Assembly: GCA_002298125.1 (NCBI GenBank)
Contig: DBMJ01000004.1
Span: 1 to 64,000 of the forward strand
Source: Clostridium sp. UBA701
GTDB lineage: Bacteria; Bacillota; Clostridia; Clostridiales; Clostridiaceae
DNA length: 64,000 bases
Reading direction: 5' to 3'
Each line of letters starts with the position of its first letter. Position 1 is the stretch's first letter. The position numbers and the translations under genes were made by a program. Shown in pieces: positions 18,301 through 25,845 of this stretch. The notes below the pieces were generated by a model. That model was not told where the DNA came from. It saw only the letters and a list, made by a program, of their open reading frames with translations, and made no database searches.

Positions 18301-18461
18301 GGCTTTCCATTGGCTGTTGGGGGACCATCATAGAAGGTGAAATATTCTCCTTCAGGGTTTAAATCAAAATTCTTTTGAACTATGTCCTTATCTTCCCAAA
18401 ACTTTAGGATATCCTTTTCCATATCCACAAAGCCTCTGGAGGGATCAACTTTTTTGTACAT
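15360..18461 (-). CDS. ileS: isoleucyl-tRNA synthetase
   Basis: Charges tRNA-Ile. The 1033 residues contain the class I signatures HIGH (residues 55-58) and KMSKH (about residue 590), the editing-domain stretch TTPWTLPSNVAL (about 220-235), zinc-type Cys pairs (CPRCGTA, CPHCG) and an anticodon-binding domain with SNWYVRRNRARYW. KMSKH instead of the usual KMSKS and the long C-terminus fit the second, eukaryote-like IleRS type found in many clostridia. The start ATG is preceded by AGAGAGGAG. Expression is controlled by the T-box leader at 18489-18725. Confidence 0.97.
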   Translation of the reverse strand: MYKKVDPSRGFVDMEKDILKFWEDKDIVQKNFDLNPEGEYFTFYDGPPTANGKPHIGHVITRVMKDIIPRFKVMKGYKVLRKAGWDTHGLPVELEVEKSLGISGKPQIEEYGVEDFVKKCKESVFTYVEQWEDMSKKIGYWVDMDNPYVTYHNDYIESEWWALKKIWEKDLIYKGHKIVPYCPRCGTALSSHEVAQGYKDVKDSSAFVKFKLVNEDKYILVWTTTPWTLPSNVALAVNKKYDYVEVLHKEEHLILAKELLHRLEGEYEIISEFKGEELLGRHYEQMFKFEVPEKKAFYIVHGDFVTLTDGTGIVHIAPAYGEDDNLIGKKYDLPLINLVDGEGKFVPCVEPWKGMFVKNADAKILEYMAENNILYKSEKFLHSYPFCWRCDTPLLYYPRASWFIAMSTMRDKLMTNNNKINWYPDNVRTGRFGNFLENVIDWGISRERYWGTPIPIWECECGHRECIGSREELKEKGINVPENIELHKPYIDEVHLTCPHCGKEMKRVPEVIDCWFDSGSMPFAQYHYPFENKELFEENFPAQFISEAVDQTRGWFYTLLAISTVLFDKNPFENCVVLGHVLDKQGLKMSKHKGNVLSPFVVLENEGADATRWYFYTGSAPWLPSRFYEDAVIEAQRKFISTLWNVYSFYVLYADIDQFDPTKYSDFVSENVMDKWVMSRLNSLVKTVEEDLDSYRITQAALAIEEFTDELSNWYVRRNRARYWSEELTEDKIGAYVTLYRVITTLVQIAAPFVPFITEEIYQNLVTSLDSNAPLSVHLTTWPKYRKELVDLELENEMELAYSIVKLGRSARNGANIKNRQPLSKMLLSTRSLPEYYGDIIKDELNIKEVDFGADLSKFVNFEIKPNLPVLGKAYGKLIPAIKKEIASRDQMELAQTIKGGKTVTIEASGTDLQLNSENLLVTMQGLEGYAFAGEGEIGVVLDTHITEELKEEGHLREIISKVQNLRKESGFEVADKINLYVAGNTMLEKVVSKFEDHIKRETLALEVHYNRAMEYNEYSINGESFKIAVEKK

Positions 18462-18488
18462 AATACTTACTCCTCTCTAAAATATATT

Positions 18489-18725
18489 AGCGCAAATAAA
18501 AGACCTCGCCCTAAATAGGACGAAGTCATCTTCGTTATACCACCTTTTAGCTTCAAGTACAAACATACTCTATCCCTTAACGCAGGAATACGGAGGTGCT
18601 TACTATGATTTCAGCCCCCGGCTCCCAGGTGATTTTCCTTATATCTTAGCTGCAGGCTCACACCACTACCCACTCTCTGAAAGCCTAGGACATAAATACT
18701 CTCCTGTTCACTGCCATTATCATTA
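18489..18725 (-). ncRNA. T-box leader (Ile-specific) of ileS
   Basis: The minus-strand leader has a stem I start with AGTGAACAGGAGAGTA, a specifier loop in which ATC (Ile) is read within GAAAATCACC, and the T-box sequence AAAAGGTGGTATAACG near 18531-18549. A terminator at 18493-18528 competes with the antiterminator. Established role: uncharged tRNA-Ile pairs with the specifier and the T-box and lets transcription proceed into ileS. Confidence 0.93.
18493..18528 (-). terminator. T-box terminator before ileS
   Basis: GACTTCGTCCTA pairs with TAGGGCGAGGTC (three G-U pairs) on the minus strand and is followed by TTTTATTT. Confidence 0.88.
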
Positions 18726-18731
18726 AATTGT

Positions 18732-18760
18732 ATTATATTACAGTAATACTACATTGTCAA
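18732..18760 (-). promoter_or_regulatory. predicted promoter of ileS
   Basis: Consensus TTGACA (18755-18760) and TATAAT (18732-18737) on the minus strand with exact 17-base spacing. Transcription would begin near 18725, at the start of the T-box leader. Confidence 0.85.
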
Positions 18761-18771
18761 TACAATAGAAG

Positions 18772-20820
18772 CTATTCCTCAAAGGGTTTGTTAAGCTCCT
18801 CAGTGCCAGCAAGTACAAATCTTCCATCTCTTATAAGGTCTAGCTTCTCCCCTGTCTTTGTCACCACTGTGATAAACTCCAGTCCATCATAGGGCAGTGT
18901 AATATCAGTGTGAACATTGGTATAGGCCTTATTTATATCAGTCTTTCTAAGTATGGATTTTTCATTATCCCTTGCTATTATCTCCTTCTTGTCAGTAGGA
19001 TTATACACTGGAGTATCCTCTGCAAAACTAAAGCAGGTATCTCCTATGGCAAAATGAGGTCCCATCTTCTCTATGATAAGCACTGGAAGCTTCTCCACTA
19101 TATCATACTTTCTTGCTATGACATAGGCTAAGGTGTTGGTGCCTATGGCGAACTCTCCAAGGGGCAGAGTCTTATGAGGGAATATAAGATTTTCTTCTAT
19201 ATACTTCTTATTTTCCTCTTCAGAGTCAAAATTAGTACAGCTGTAATCTGAAATAAAGCCATCCTCAAATTTCAACATAAGATTCTTATACTTTAATCCA
19301 AGATAGGTTTCTTCAATATGAAGCACTCCGTTTGTACCCTTAAGCACTGGAGAGGTAAACACCTCACCTACTGGAATATTTACATCTGCAACACAATTTT
19401 CAAAGTTGGTTTCCCCTGCAGGGTTTTTAAGCTCATGAAGCTTTACCTTAATGTCTGTCTTATTATTGCCACAGCCCTTTACATGGACATAATCTCCAAG
19501 GTCAAGTGCATCTATAATACTCTGCTGAATTGCCTCATAATGCTTGCTGTCTAACATATTAATTCTGCAAATGTCTGCAAATATCTCTTCAAAGTGCTCT
19601 CCTATCTCTGGTGACGGGAAGGCCACTATGCAGAAGCTGGTCTCAGTCTCTGGAGTATAGCTTTCTATAAGCTGCCTGGACATGCTTCTTATCTTCATAT
19701 GAAGAGCATTTTGTGTCTCTGACAGCTTTAAGCATTCTTTTTTGCTAAGAGGTGAGTAAGGTGCTTCCCCAAACTTTTCTACCAGCAGTATTCCTGAATA
19801 ATCCTTCAGGAAGTGTTTTGAGCTCTCTGCAGCAGCCTTGTAGCTTACTTCCACAAGCTTTGCATAGGCTTCATCTAAATATAGAGCGTTGTCAAAGCGG
19901 TGATCATAGCTATACTGCTTATTTACCTCTGTAGACTCTACCATGCACACAAAGGAATTGAGCTTTCTCTTTTGTAATGCCAAATCTATGAACTTAAGCA
20001 GCCTTTCTTGTCCAAGACTATATATAAGCCTTACTACAGAACGCTTACTCATGTCCTTATTATCTCTTATAAAGCCAGACTCATAAGCAGCTGCAATGGA
20101 CTCTGCAAGTATGCTTAGCTTTTCTTCATCATAGCTATTTAAAAACCTTGCTGTTTTAATCTCATTGTCAGAAATGGGTTCTCCAAAGGAGAATAGGTAT
20201 CTTAAATCTGTCAAATCACCTGTGCTAAAAACCTCGCTATAGAAGTCATAATCCCTACAGTAGCCTTCTTTAAGCTTTACAATATAATCTCTCTTAACAT
20301 TTTTAGTCTCAAGCTCTACTAAAAGAGCTTTTAAAGCATTATAGTCTACTGCCTTGCCTCTTATAGCACTGAACATATCAACAAAAAGCCCATTGTATTC
20401 TGCCATCCTATAGATTTTATGCTTAAAGCTTAGGCCTATGTACTCTCTGTATTTTACATAGACAGCAGATAAAAGTGCTCCTATTTCATTGCCAAAAACC
20501 TTTACTGCATAGCATGGATTGGCATAGCTCCTTTCATAATGCTCTGGCTGTATTTCCCTATATAGCTCAGCATTTTCCTCACGAAGCTCCTCAAAGCTCT
20601 TAGCTGTAAAATACTCTTTATTTAGCTTCTCCTCAAGACTTGCCATCTTAAGAATCCATTTTCCTGTGTGATTAAAGAACTTAGCCAGTTCCACCTTGTC
20701 CTTGCAGCAGGTGCAGCCTTCAGTTTCCGAAACTATGTCAGAAATTTTAATTAAATCTTCCCTGTACATATCTATATAGGGTAGATTTTCCTCTCTATAA
20801 AATTCTCTTCCATTAAACAT
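18772..20820 (-). CDS. M29-type aminopeptidase with long N-terminal extension
   Basis: Probable metal-dependent exo-aminopeptidase acting on cytosolic peptides. The C-terminal 330 residues show the M29 (AmpS/AmpII) pattern: VADVNIPVGEVFTSP with a metal-ligand Glu (about residue 475), GTNGVLHI, LPLGEFAIGTN with a second Glu (about 560), EKMGPHFAIGD with a His (about 595), and TDITLPYDGL near the end. Classical M29 enzymes have about 410 residues; this one has 682. The extra N-terminal 280 residues are helical-looking, with GCTCC at residues 35-39, and are of unknown role. The start ATG follows AAAGGGGG. Confidence 0.82.
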   Translation of the reverse strand: MFNGREFYREENLPYIDMYREDLIKISDIVSETEGCTCCKDKVELAKFFNHTGKWILKMASLEEKLNKEYFTAKSFEELREENAELYREIQPEHYERSYANPCYAVKVFGNEIGALLSAVYVKYREYIGLSFKHKIYRMAEYNGLFVDMFSAIRGKAVDYNALKALLVELETKNVKRDYIVKLKEGYCRDYDFYSEVFSTGDLTDLRYLFSFGEPISDNEIKTARFLNSYDEEKLSILAESIAAAYESGFIRDNKDMSKRSVVRLIYSLGQERLLKFIDLALQKRKLNSFVCMVESTEVNKQYSYDHRFDNALYLDEAYAKLVEVSYKAAAESSKHFLKDYSGILLVEKFGEAPYSPLSKKECLKLSETQNALHMKIRSMSRQLIESYTPETETSFCIVAFPSPEIGEHFEEIFADICRINMLDSKHYEAIQQSIIDALDLGDYVHVKGCGNNKTDIKVKLHELKNPAGETNFENCVADVNIPVGEVFTSPVLKGTNGVLHIEETYLGLKYKNLMLKFEDGFISDYSCTNFDSEEENKKYIEENLIFPHKTLPLGEFAIGTNTLAYVIARKYDIVEKLPVLIIEKMGPHFAIGDTCFSFAEDTPVYNPTDKKEIIARDNEKSILRKTDINKAYTNVHTDITLPYDGLEFITVVTKTGEKLDLIRDGRFVLAGTEELNKPFEE

Positions 20821-20908
20821 TTAATAACCCCCTTTGTTTTGAAAGTAAATAACAGCTACTTCTATTATATACTTTTTATCACACTTTGGACAATAGCTAA
20901 CAAATAAC

Positions 20909-20935
20909 GCAGGGCTTGTCACCCTGCGCCTATGT
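20909..20935 (-). terminator. hairpin downstream of the 33-residue protein gene
   Basis: GCGCAGGG and CCCTGCGT pair around TGACAAG on the minus strand, followed by TTATTTGTT. A modest terminator. Confidence 0.5.
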
Positions 20936-20942
20936 TTTTGTG

Positions 20943-21044
20943 CTATTTCTCCCCTTTTTTATCCTTCACCAACACATAGATCAAGCTGCCTATAAGTGCA
21001 ACGGCTCCAGCTAGCCTGAAGGGAGACTTCTTACTCTTCTTCAT
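20943..21044 (-). CDS. 33-residue small basic membrane protein
   Basis: A short reading frame on the minus strand: MKKSKKSPFRLAGAVALIGS, then LIYVLVKDKKGEK. A very basic start, one hydrophobic segment (residues 11-26) and a basic end give it the look of a real single-pass small protein. An excellent ribosome site, GGAGAGGAG, lies eight bases before the ATG, and a hairpin follows the stop. Function unknown. The rest of the 20,821-21,219 interval holds only this gene and the promoter at 21150. Confidence 0.65.
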   Translation of the reverse strand: MKKSKKSPFRLAGAVALIGSLIYVLVKDKKGEK

Positions 21045-21149
21045 TGACAACACTCCTCTCCAACGTTCCTTATTTTATTCTATTCTATATATTTCCTCTT
21101 TTTCCTTTTAAAAATTCAACTGTTAAAAAAATATTTTAATTATTGTTAA

Positions 21150-21178
21150 TTGATTGGCAGTTTTCACTTTGTTATACT
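21150..21178 (+). promoter_or_regulatory. predicted promoter of the LtaS-like gene
   Basis: TTGATT (21150-21155) and TATACT (21173-21178) with 17-base spacing. The start codon is 42 bases downstream. Confidence 0.5.
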
Positions 21179-21219
21179 TTCAATGGGATTAAATGCCCTA
21201 TGTCCATGGAGGTGTAAAC

Positions 21220-23043
21220 ATGAAGGATAAAAAAAATCTAGTAGTGGTAGTACTTTCAACCATAATAGTGCCGCTTTTTACTTTAATTATAGTAGAACTT
21301 CTAAATAAAAATTCTGCTTTTGACACATTACTCTGGTTTAAGAATTCCATACCACAGGTTTTGGTGAGCCTATTATTGTACATGCTTATATACATAATAA
21401 TACTGTTGTTATCGAATAGAGTTTTTTTGACCACATTAATATACAGCAGCTTGCTATTTGTAATAGGGGTTATCAACCACTTTAAGCTTATGCTAAAGGG
21501 AGAACCACTTCTTCCTTGGGATTACTTTAGTGCAAAGGCTGCTATTTCCATATTGCCCAATATGGGGCTCACCATAAAACGCAGGTTGATTTTAGCCCTT
21601 GCTATAGTTGTCCTCATGCTTGTTGTCGTTGCTCTTATGAAGATTAAACCAATAAAGATAAAGATTGTCTTTAGATTACCCGCAGCGGCAGTTTTCCTTT
21701 TAGTGCTACTGCTTTTTTGTGGTAAGCTTATGAATGGTAATTTTCAACAGAAGCTAAAAATTACAGAATATAGCTGGGATCAAAACACTAACTACAATGA
21801 AAATGGATTATTATTAGCTACGGATTTCAACATAAAATCTATGAAGATAAAAAAACCTGCTTACTATTCACAATCCCTAATAGGGAGTATTGCTTCTAGT
21901 TTAAACTGTAGCTTTGAAACTGAAAGTGTTAATAAGAATCCAAATATAATAGTTATTATGAATGAGAGCTATGCGGACACAAGGTTAACCCATGACTATG
22001 TTAACTTTGAGGATGACCCCTTTAAGGTGCTTAATAACCTAGGTGGCAATATGGACAGAGGGAACTTGATTGTTTCAGTGTATGGAGGAGGTACCTCTAA
22101 TACAGAATTTGAATTTTTAACTGGCTTTAATATGGCAAACCTTCCCTTGAGTTCTAATGCCTATCAGCAATATGTTTATAGAGAAACAGACAGCATGGTA
22201 AGCTTATTAAAGGACAATAACTATGAGTGTATAGCCCTTCACCCCTTTGAAAGAAGCTTTTGGAACAGAGACAAGGTATATCCACTTTTGGGCTTTGATA
22301 AATTTTACTCTATGGAGAGCTTTGATAACCCAGAGGTAAAAAAGCATTATATATCAGATGATGATGTGTATAAGAAGATAGTTCAGCAATATGAAGAAAA
22401 AAGTCAGGATAAACCCCTTTTCTGCTTTGCTGTAACAATGGAAAACCACAAGCCCTATGATGATCGAAATATTGATTATAAGCTGAATACAGGAGATAAG
22501 GTACTCACTAACGAACAACTTCTAGAGCTAAAAAATCATACTCAGGGAGTAAAAGACGCTAATTTAATGTTGAAGTCCCTCATTGAATACTTCAATGATA
22601 AAGAGGACCCTACAATAATAGTAATGTATGGAGATCACCAGCCAAGCTTAAGTGCTCCTGATCAATGTAGTGATGCCAATAAAGCCCTCATAGACAGGTA
22701 TTCTACTCCTTATTGCATATGGACCAACTACAGCGTAAGCTTTGAACACAAGGATATAATAGGCAGCAGCTTTCTCTCTTCCTATGTGCTTAAATATGCA
22801 GGTATAGAGGTGCCGGATTACTTCAAAATGCTGTATTCTGCTTCACAAGAAATAAAGGGGTACAATCCATATTTCACACTAGACAACAATAACAACCTTA
22901 TAAAGATAGGAGAGCCTTCAAATGGAAACGTACCGCAGCTATTAGCCAGTCTGAAGACAGTGCAGTACGATATGATGTTTGGAAAGCAGTATGCCAAGGG
23001 CAACCTTTGGAATGTAAAACCAAATTCAATATCCAGCAGATAA
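21220..23043 (+). CDS. LtaS-like phosphoglycerol transferase (sulfatase fold)
   Basis: Membrane enzyme of the lipoteichoic acid synthase family, which transfers glycerol-phosphate from phosphatidylglycerol outside the cell. The 607 residues have five N-terminal membrane segments (to about residue 170) and an outer sulfatase-fold domain. In that domain NIIVIMNESYAD (metal Glu), GGGTSNTEFEFLTG (the Thr expected to be the nucleophile), HPFERSFWNRD and MYGDHQPSL (Asp-His metal ligands) are all intact. The start ATG at 21220 is chosen because GGAGGTG is seven bases upstream; a more distal ATG at 21193 lacks a site. It could also act in another glycerol-phosphate glycan. Confidence 0.88.
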   Translation: MKDKKNLVVVVLSTIIVPLFTLIIVELLNKNSAFDTLLWFKNSIPQVLVSLLLYMLIYIIILLLSNRVFLTTLIYSSLLFVIGVINHFKLMLKGEPLLPWDYFSAKAAISILPNMGLTIKRRLILALAIVVLMLVVVALMKIKPIKIKIVFRLPAAAVFLLVLLLFCGKLMNGNFQQKLKITEYSWDQNTNYNENGLLLATDFNIKSMKIKKPAYYSQSLIGSIASSLNCSFETESVNKNPNIIVIMNESYADTRLTHDYVNFEDDPFKVLNNLGGNMDRGNLIVSVYGGGTSNTEFEFLTGFNMANLPLSSNAYQQYVYRETDSMVSLLKDNNYECIALHPFERSFWNRDKVYPLLGFDKFYSMESFDNPEVKKHYISDDDVYKKIVQQYEEKSQDKPLFCFAVTMENHKPYDDRNIDYKLNTGDKVLTNEQLLELKNHTQGVKDANLMLKSLIEYFNDKEDPTIIVMYGDHQPSLSAPDQCSDANKALIDRYSTPYCIWTNYSVSFEHKDIIGSSFLSSYVLKYAGIEVPDYFKMLYSASQEIKGYNPYFTLDNNNNLIKIGEPSNGNVPQLLASLKTVQYDMMFGKQYAKGNLWNVKPNSISSR

Positions 23044-23045
23044 GA

Positions 23046-23086
23046 AAAATGTGTCCAAAAGCAAGTTTTGGACACATTTTTTACTT
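23046..23086 (+). terminator. terminator after the LtaS-like gene
   Basis: AAAATGTGTCCAAAA and TTTTGGACACATTTT form a near-perfect 15-bp stem with a GCAAG loop, followed by T-rich sequence. Confidence 0.92.
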
Positions 23087-23094
23087 ATTAAAAG

Positions 23095-23350
23095 TTATTC
23101 TTTTCCCAAAAACTCTTCAAGAACCCTTAAATCCTCAAGGGAATCTATTTCGAACCAGTCATCACCCTTTATCTTATTTATATGCACATTCACATTTTTA
23201 AGATTATCCTTTTTGCTCCAATATGAAACCACTGACATTATATATCCTTCTCCACTGTCAATCACAATGTCAGATACCTTTTTATTTTCATTAAATTCAA
23301 TTGTACATATTCTTAACCGTATGCCAGTCTCTCAAGTCCTTCACCTTCGT
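23095..23350 (-). pseudogene. C-terminal remnant of a nucleotidyltransferase
   Basis: Reading the minus strand in one frame from about 23310 to the stop at 23095 gives a coherent protein tail with KKVSDIVIDSGEGYIMSVVS, then WSKKDNLKNVNVHINKIKGD, then DWFEIDSLEDLRVLEEF. The ending has the D(W/Y)xEIDxxEDL pattern found at the C-terminus of sugar- or choline-phosphate nucleotidyltransferases. Upstream the frame is closed by a stop near 23330. A shifted frame continues with EGEGLERLAYG, so at least one frameshift has occurred and the catalytic N-terminal domain is gone. No start codon or ribosome site supports a functional short gene. Confidence 0.7.
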
Positions 23351-23410
23351 TTTACTCCACCTTATGCAAAACATTTAAGCCACACATAAAGGATATTATC
23401 TTATAGTGAA

Positions 23411-23455
23411 GGGGTCAATTTTCAATGTAAAAAGGGAGTCAATATTAATTGTAAA
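23411..23455. repeat. two imperfect direct repeats, possible insertion-sequence end
   Basis: GGGGTCAATTTTCAATGTAAA (23411-23431, 21 bases when aligned; core GTCAATTTTCAATGTAAA) is followed at a 23-base period by core AGTCAATATTAATTGTAAA (23437-23455). Repeats of this GTCAAT...TGTAAA type resemble the multiple terminal repeats of IS21-family elements. No transposase is present, so at most this is a relic. The rest of 23,351-23,533 shows no gene. Confidence 0.35.
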
Positions 23456-23533
23456 TCAACACCTATTATTAATAATTTCAATAATTTACAATCTTCTCAA
23501 GAATCATGACCATAAAAAACCTAAGTTTAAAAA

Positions 23534-24592
23534 TTATATACTATCTGTCAAAATAGAAAGTATTTTATCTGCTGCGTTGCCATCCCCAAAAATATTTTCC
23601 TGTTCTCTTTGTGGCTTGAAATTTTTAATACTTTGAACTATTTTATCTGTGTCTGTTCCAACTATTACATTCCAGCCATTTTCAACAGTTTCAACCCATT
23701 CTGTTTGATCCCTCATAGTAATACAAGGCTTCTTCATGAAGAAGGCTTCTTTTTGAACTCCACCACTATCAGTTACTATCTTTTCAGCATGCATTTCTAA
23801 ATTTATCATATCAAGATATCCAATTGGATCTATTACTGAAACATTTTCACCTATGCTTAGTCCATAGCTTTCAATATATTTTTTTGTACGTGGATGCATT
23901 GGTAATACAATCTTTGCTTTGCTTTCATTAAGAGCTTCTATAATATTTTTCAGTCTATTAATATCATTAGTATTTTCTGCTCTATGTATCGTAGTTAATA
24001 TATACTGGTTTTCTTTTAAATTAAGCTTATTTATTATAGTTGATTTTTCTTTAGCAACTTTTCTGAAATATAGAACTGCATCATACATAACATCACCAAC
24101 GTTATATACCTCTTTATTAATTCCTTCATTATGAAGGTTATTAACTGCAGTTTCAGTAGGTGCAAACAATTTATTTGATATGTGGTCTGTAAGTATTCTA
24201 TTTTGTTCTTCAGGCATAGCCATATTGAAGCTTCTAAGCCCAGCTTCTACATGTGCTACTGGTATTAACAATTTACTTGCTGTTAAAGCACCAGCCAAAG
24301 TCGAATTTGTATCACCATATACTAAAACCATATCTGGCTTTTCTTTTAAATATATTTCTTCAAGCTTAATAAGCATGGTACCTGTTTGCAGCCCATGGTT
24401 CCCTGAGCCTACCTCAAGATTATAATGGGGTTTAGGAATATTAAGCTCTTCAAAAAACACTTTTGACATATTTTCATCATAATGCTGTCCCGTGTGAATA
24501 AGAATCTCTGTATGTTTTTTTCTTATAACATTTGAAACTGCTGCAGCTTTTATAAACTGTGGTCTTGCTCCAACTACTGTTATTATTTTCAT
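23534..24592 (-). CDS. UDP-N-acetylglucosamine 2-epimerase family (WbpI/WecB-like)
   Basis: Epimerase of 352 residues with the family stretches VVGARPQFIKAAAV (residues 5-18), HTGQHYDENMS (33-43), VYGDTNSTLAGALTASK (95-111), HVEAGLRSFN and the C-terminal DSGGVQKEAFF. WecB and WbpI cannot be separated by eye. Context favours WbpI: the four genes upstream on this strand match WbpA, B, D and E, so this enzyme would convert UDP-GlcNAc3NAcA to UDP-ManNAc3NAcA. It is the last gene of the polysaccharide block. The start ATG has GGAGGTC. Confidence 0.88.
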   Translation of the reverse strand: MKIITVVGARPQFIKAAAVSNVIRKKHTEILIHTGQHYDENMSKVFFEELNIPKPHYNLEVGSGNHGLQTGTMLIKLEEIYLKEKPDMVLVYGDTNSTLAGALTASKLLIPVAHVEAGLRSFNMAMPEEQNRILTDHISNKLFAPTETAVNNLHNEGINKEVYNVGDVMYDAVLYFRKVAKEKSTIINKLNLKENQYILTTIHRAENTNDINRLKNIIEALNESKAKIVLPMHPRTKKYIESYGLSIGENVSVIDPIGYLDMINLEMHAEKIVTDSGGVQKEAFFMKKPCITMRDQTEWVETVENGWNVIVGTDTDKIVQSIKNFKPQREQENIFGDGNAADKILSILTDSI

Positions 24593-24693
24593 TATAGACC
24601 TCCAATTCTCTATAGCTGTTGCTTATTTTACTGTACCTTTAACATAACCCATAAACATAAAATTGAAATTATAAGCAACAAATTTATTTATAA

Positions 24694-25815
24694 TTATTTT
24701 TTGTAATACTGTAAAATGGTTTCGCAAACATACTCTACTTCATCCTTTTTTATTTCAGGGTATATAGGAAGTGCTATAACTTCTTTTGACACCTTTTCGG
24801 CTATAGGAAAATCCCCTTCCTTATAACCTAAATAGTTAAAACATTTTTGCATATGAAGAGGCATTGGGTAATATATACTATAGCCAATTTGGTTTTTCTT
24901 TAGATGGTCAGCAAGTCCATCTCTATCCTTAGCTAAAATGTTAAATACATAGTATACCCCCTGCTGTTCACCCCGTATTTTAGGTATCTTAATATATTCA
25001 CAATCACTAAGTCTTTCAATATATAATTTTGCTATTTCTTCTCTCTTTATTATTGCCTCATCTATATATTTAAGCTTAACTGATAAAACAGCTGCTTGAA
25101 GGGTATCTAGTCTTGAATTGTACCCGATATGATCGTAATGATATTTCTTTGAAGCTCCATGAACTCTATAGCTCTTAGCTAGTTCAGCTAACTTTTCATC
25201 ATTTGTAACTATCATTCCGCCATCACCATAGCCACCTAAGGTTTTTGTTGGGAAAAATGAGAATACCCCATAATGTCCAATGGTTCCTGAGTGTTTATAA
25301 GTATCTGAATTTCCCTTCCAACCCATGCCAAAGGCTTCTGCTGCATCTTCTAACACTCTTATATTATATCTATTTGAAAGCTCCATAATCTTATCCATAT
25401 CAGCCATCTGATTAAAAAGATGTATTGGAAGGATTCCCACAGTCTTATGGTTAATTTTCTCTTCGATTTTACTAACATCTATGCTAAAGGTTTCTTCATC
25501 AATATCTACAAAAACAAGCTTCCCATTGTGTCTTGCTATACAGGAAGCTGATGCTAAAAAAGTAAAAGGTGATGTTATTACTTCATTCCCATCCTTAAAG
25601 CCTAAAATGTCTGAGGTGATTACCAAAGCATCAGTGCCTGAAGCTACTCCTATGGCATATTTTGCGCCTGTGTATTTTTCAATATCACTTTCAAAAGCTT
25701 TTACTTCTTCTCCAAGTATAAAATTTCCCTTTTGGATTATATTGCTTATTACCTTGTCAAATTCTACTCTTTTTTCATCATACTCACGTTTTGATGTGTA
25801 AAAATCTATTTTCAA
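24694..25815 (-). CDS. DegT/DnrJ-family sugar aminotransferase (WbpE-like)
   Basis: PLP enzyme that should place an amino group on C3 of a keto-sugar nucleotide. The 373 residues show the family core: GVASGTDALVI (about residues 56-66), SPFTFLASASCIARHNGKLVFVDID, ILPIHLFNQMADMD, LEDAAEAFG, and FSFFPTKTLGGYGDGGMIVTND, where the Lys is the PLP attachment site. The start is TTG at 25815 behind GGGTGATGG. Position between the WbpD- and WbpI-like genes supports the role of WbpE, the 3-oxo-sugar acid aminotransferase. Confidence 0.88.
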   Translation of the reverse strand: MKIDFYTSKREYDEKRVEFDKVISNIIQKGNFILGEEVKAFESDIEKYTGAKYAIGVASGTDALVITSDILGFKDGNEVITSPFTFLASASCIARHNGKLVFVDIDEETFSIDVSKIEEKINHKTVGILPIHLFNQMADMDKIMELSNRYNIRVLEDAAEAFGMGWKGNSDTYKHSGTIGHYGVFSFFPTKTLGGYGDGGMIVTNDEKLAELAKSYRVHGASKKYHYDHIGYNSRLDTLQAAVLSVKLKYIDEAIIKREEIAKLYIERLSDCEYIKIPKIRGEQQGVYYVFNILAKDRDGLADHLKKNQIGYSIYYPMPLHMQKCFNYLGYKEGDFPIAEKVSKEVIALPIYPEIKKDEVEYVCETILQYYKK

Positions 25816-25845
25816 ATTCCATCACCCTATTCAATTTATTATTAA

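Noticed and set aside
23007..23389. Plus-strand reading frames just after the LtaS-like gene
   Set aside because: They run through its terminator hairpin and over the nucleotidyltransferase remnant on the other strand; composition is not protein-like.
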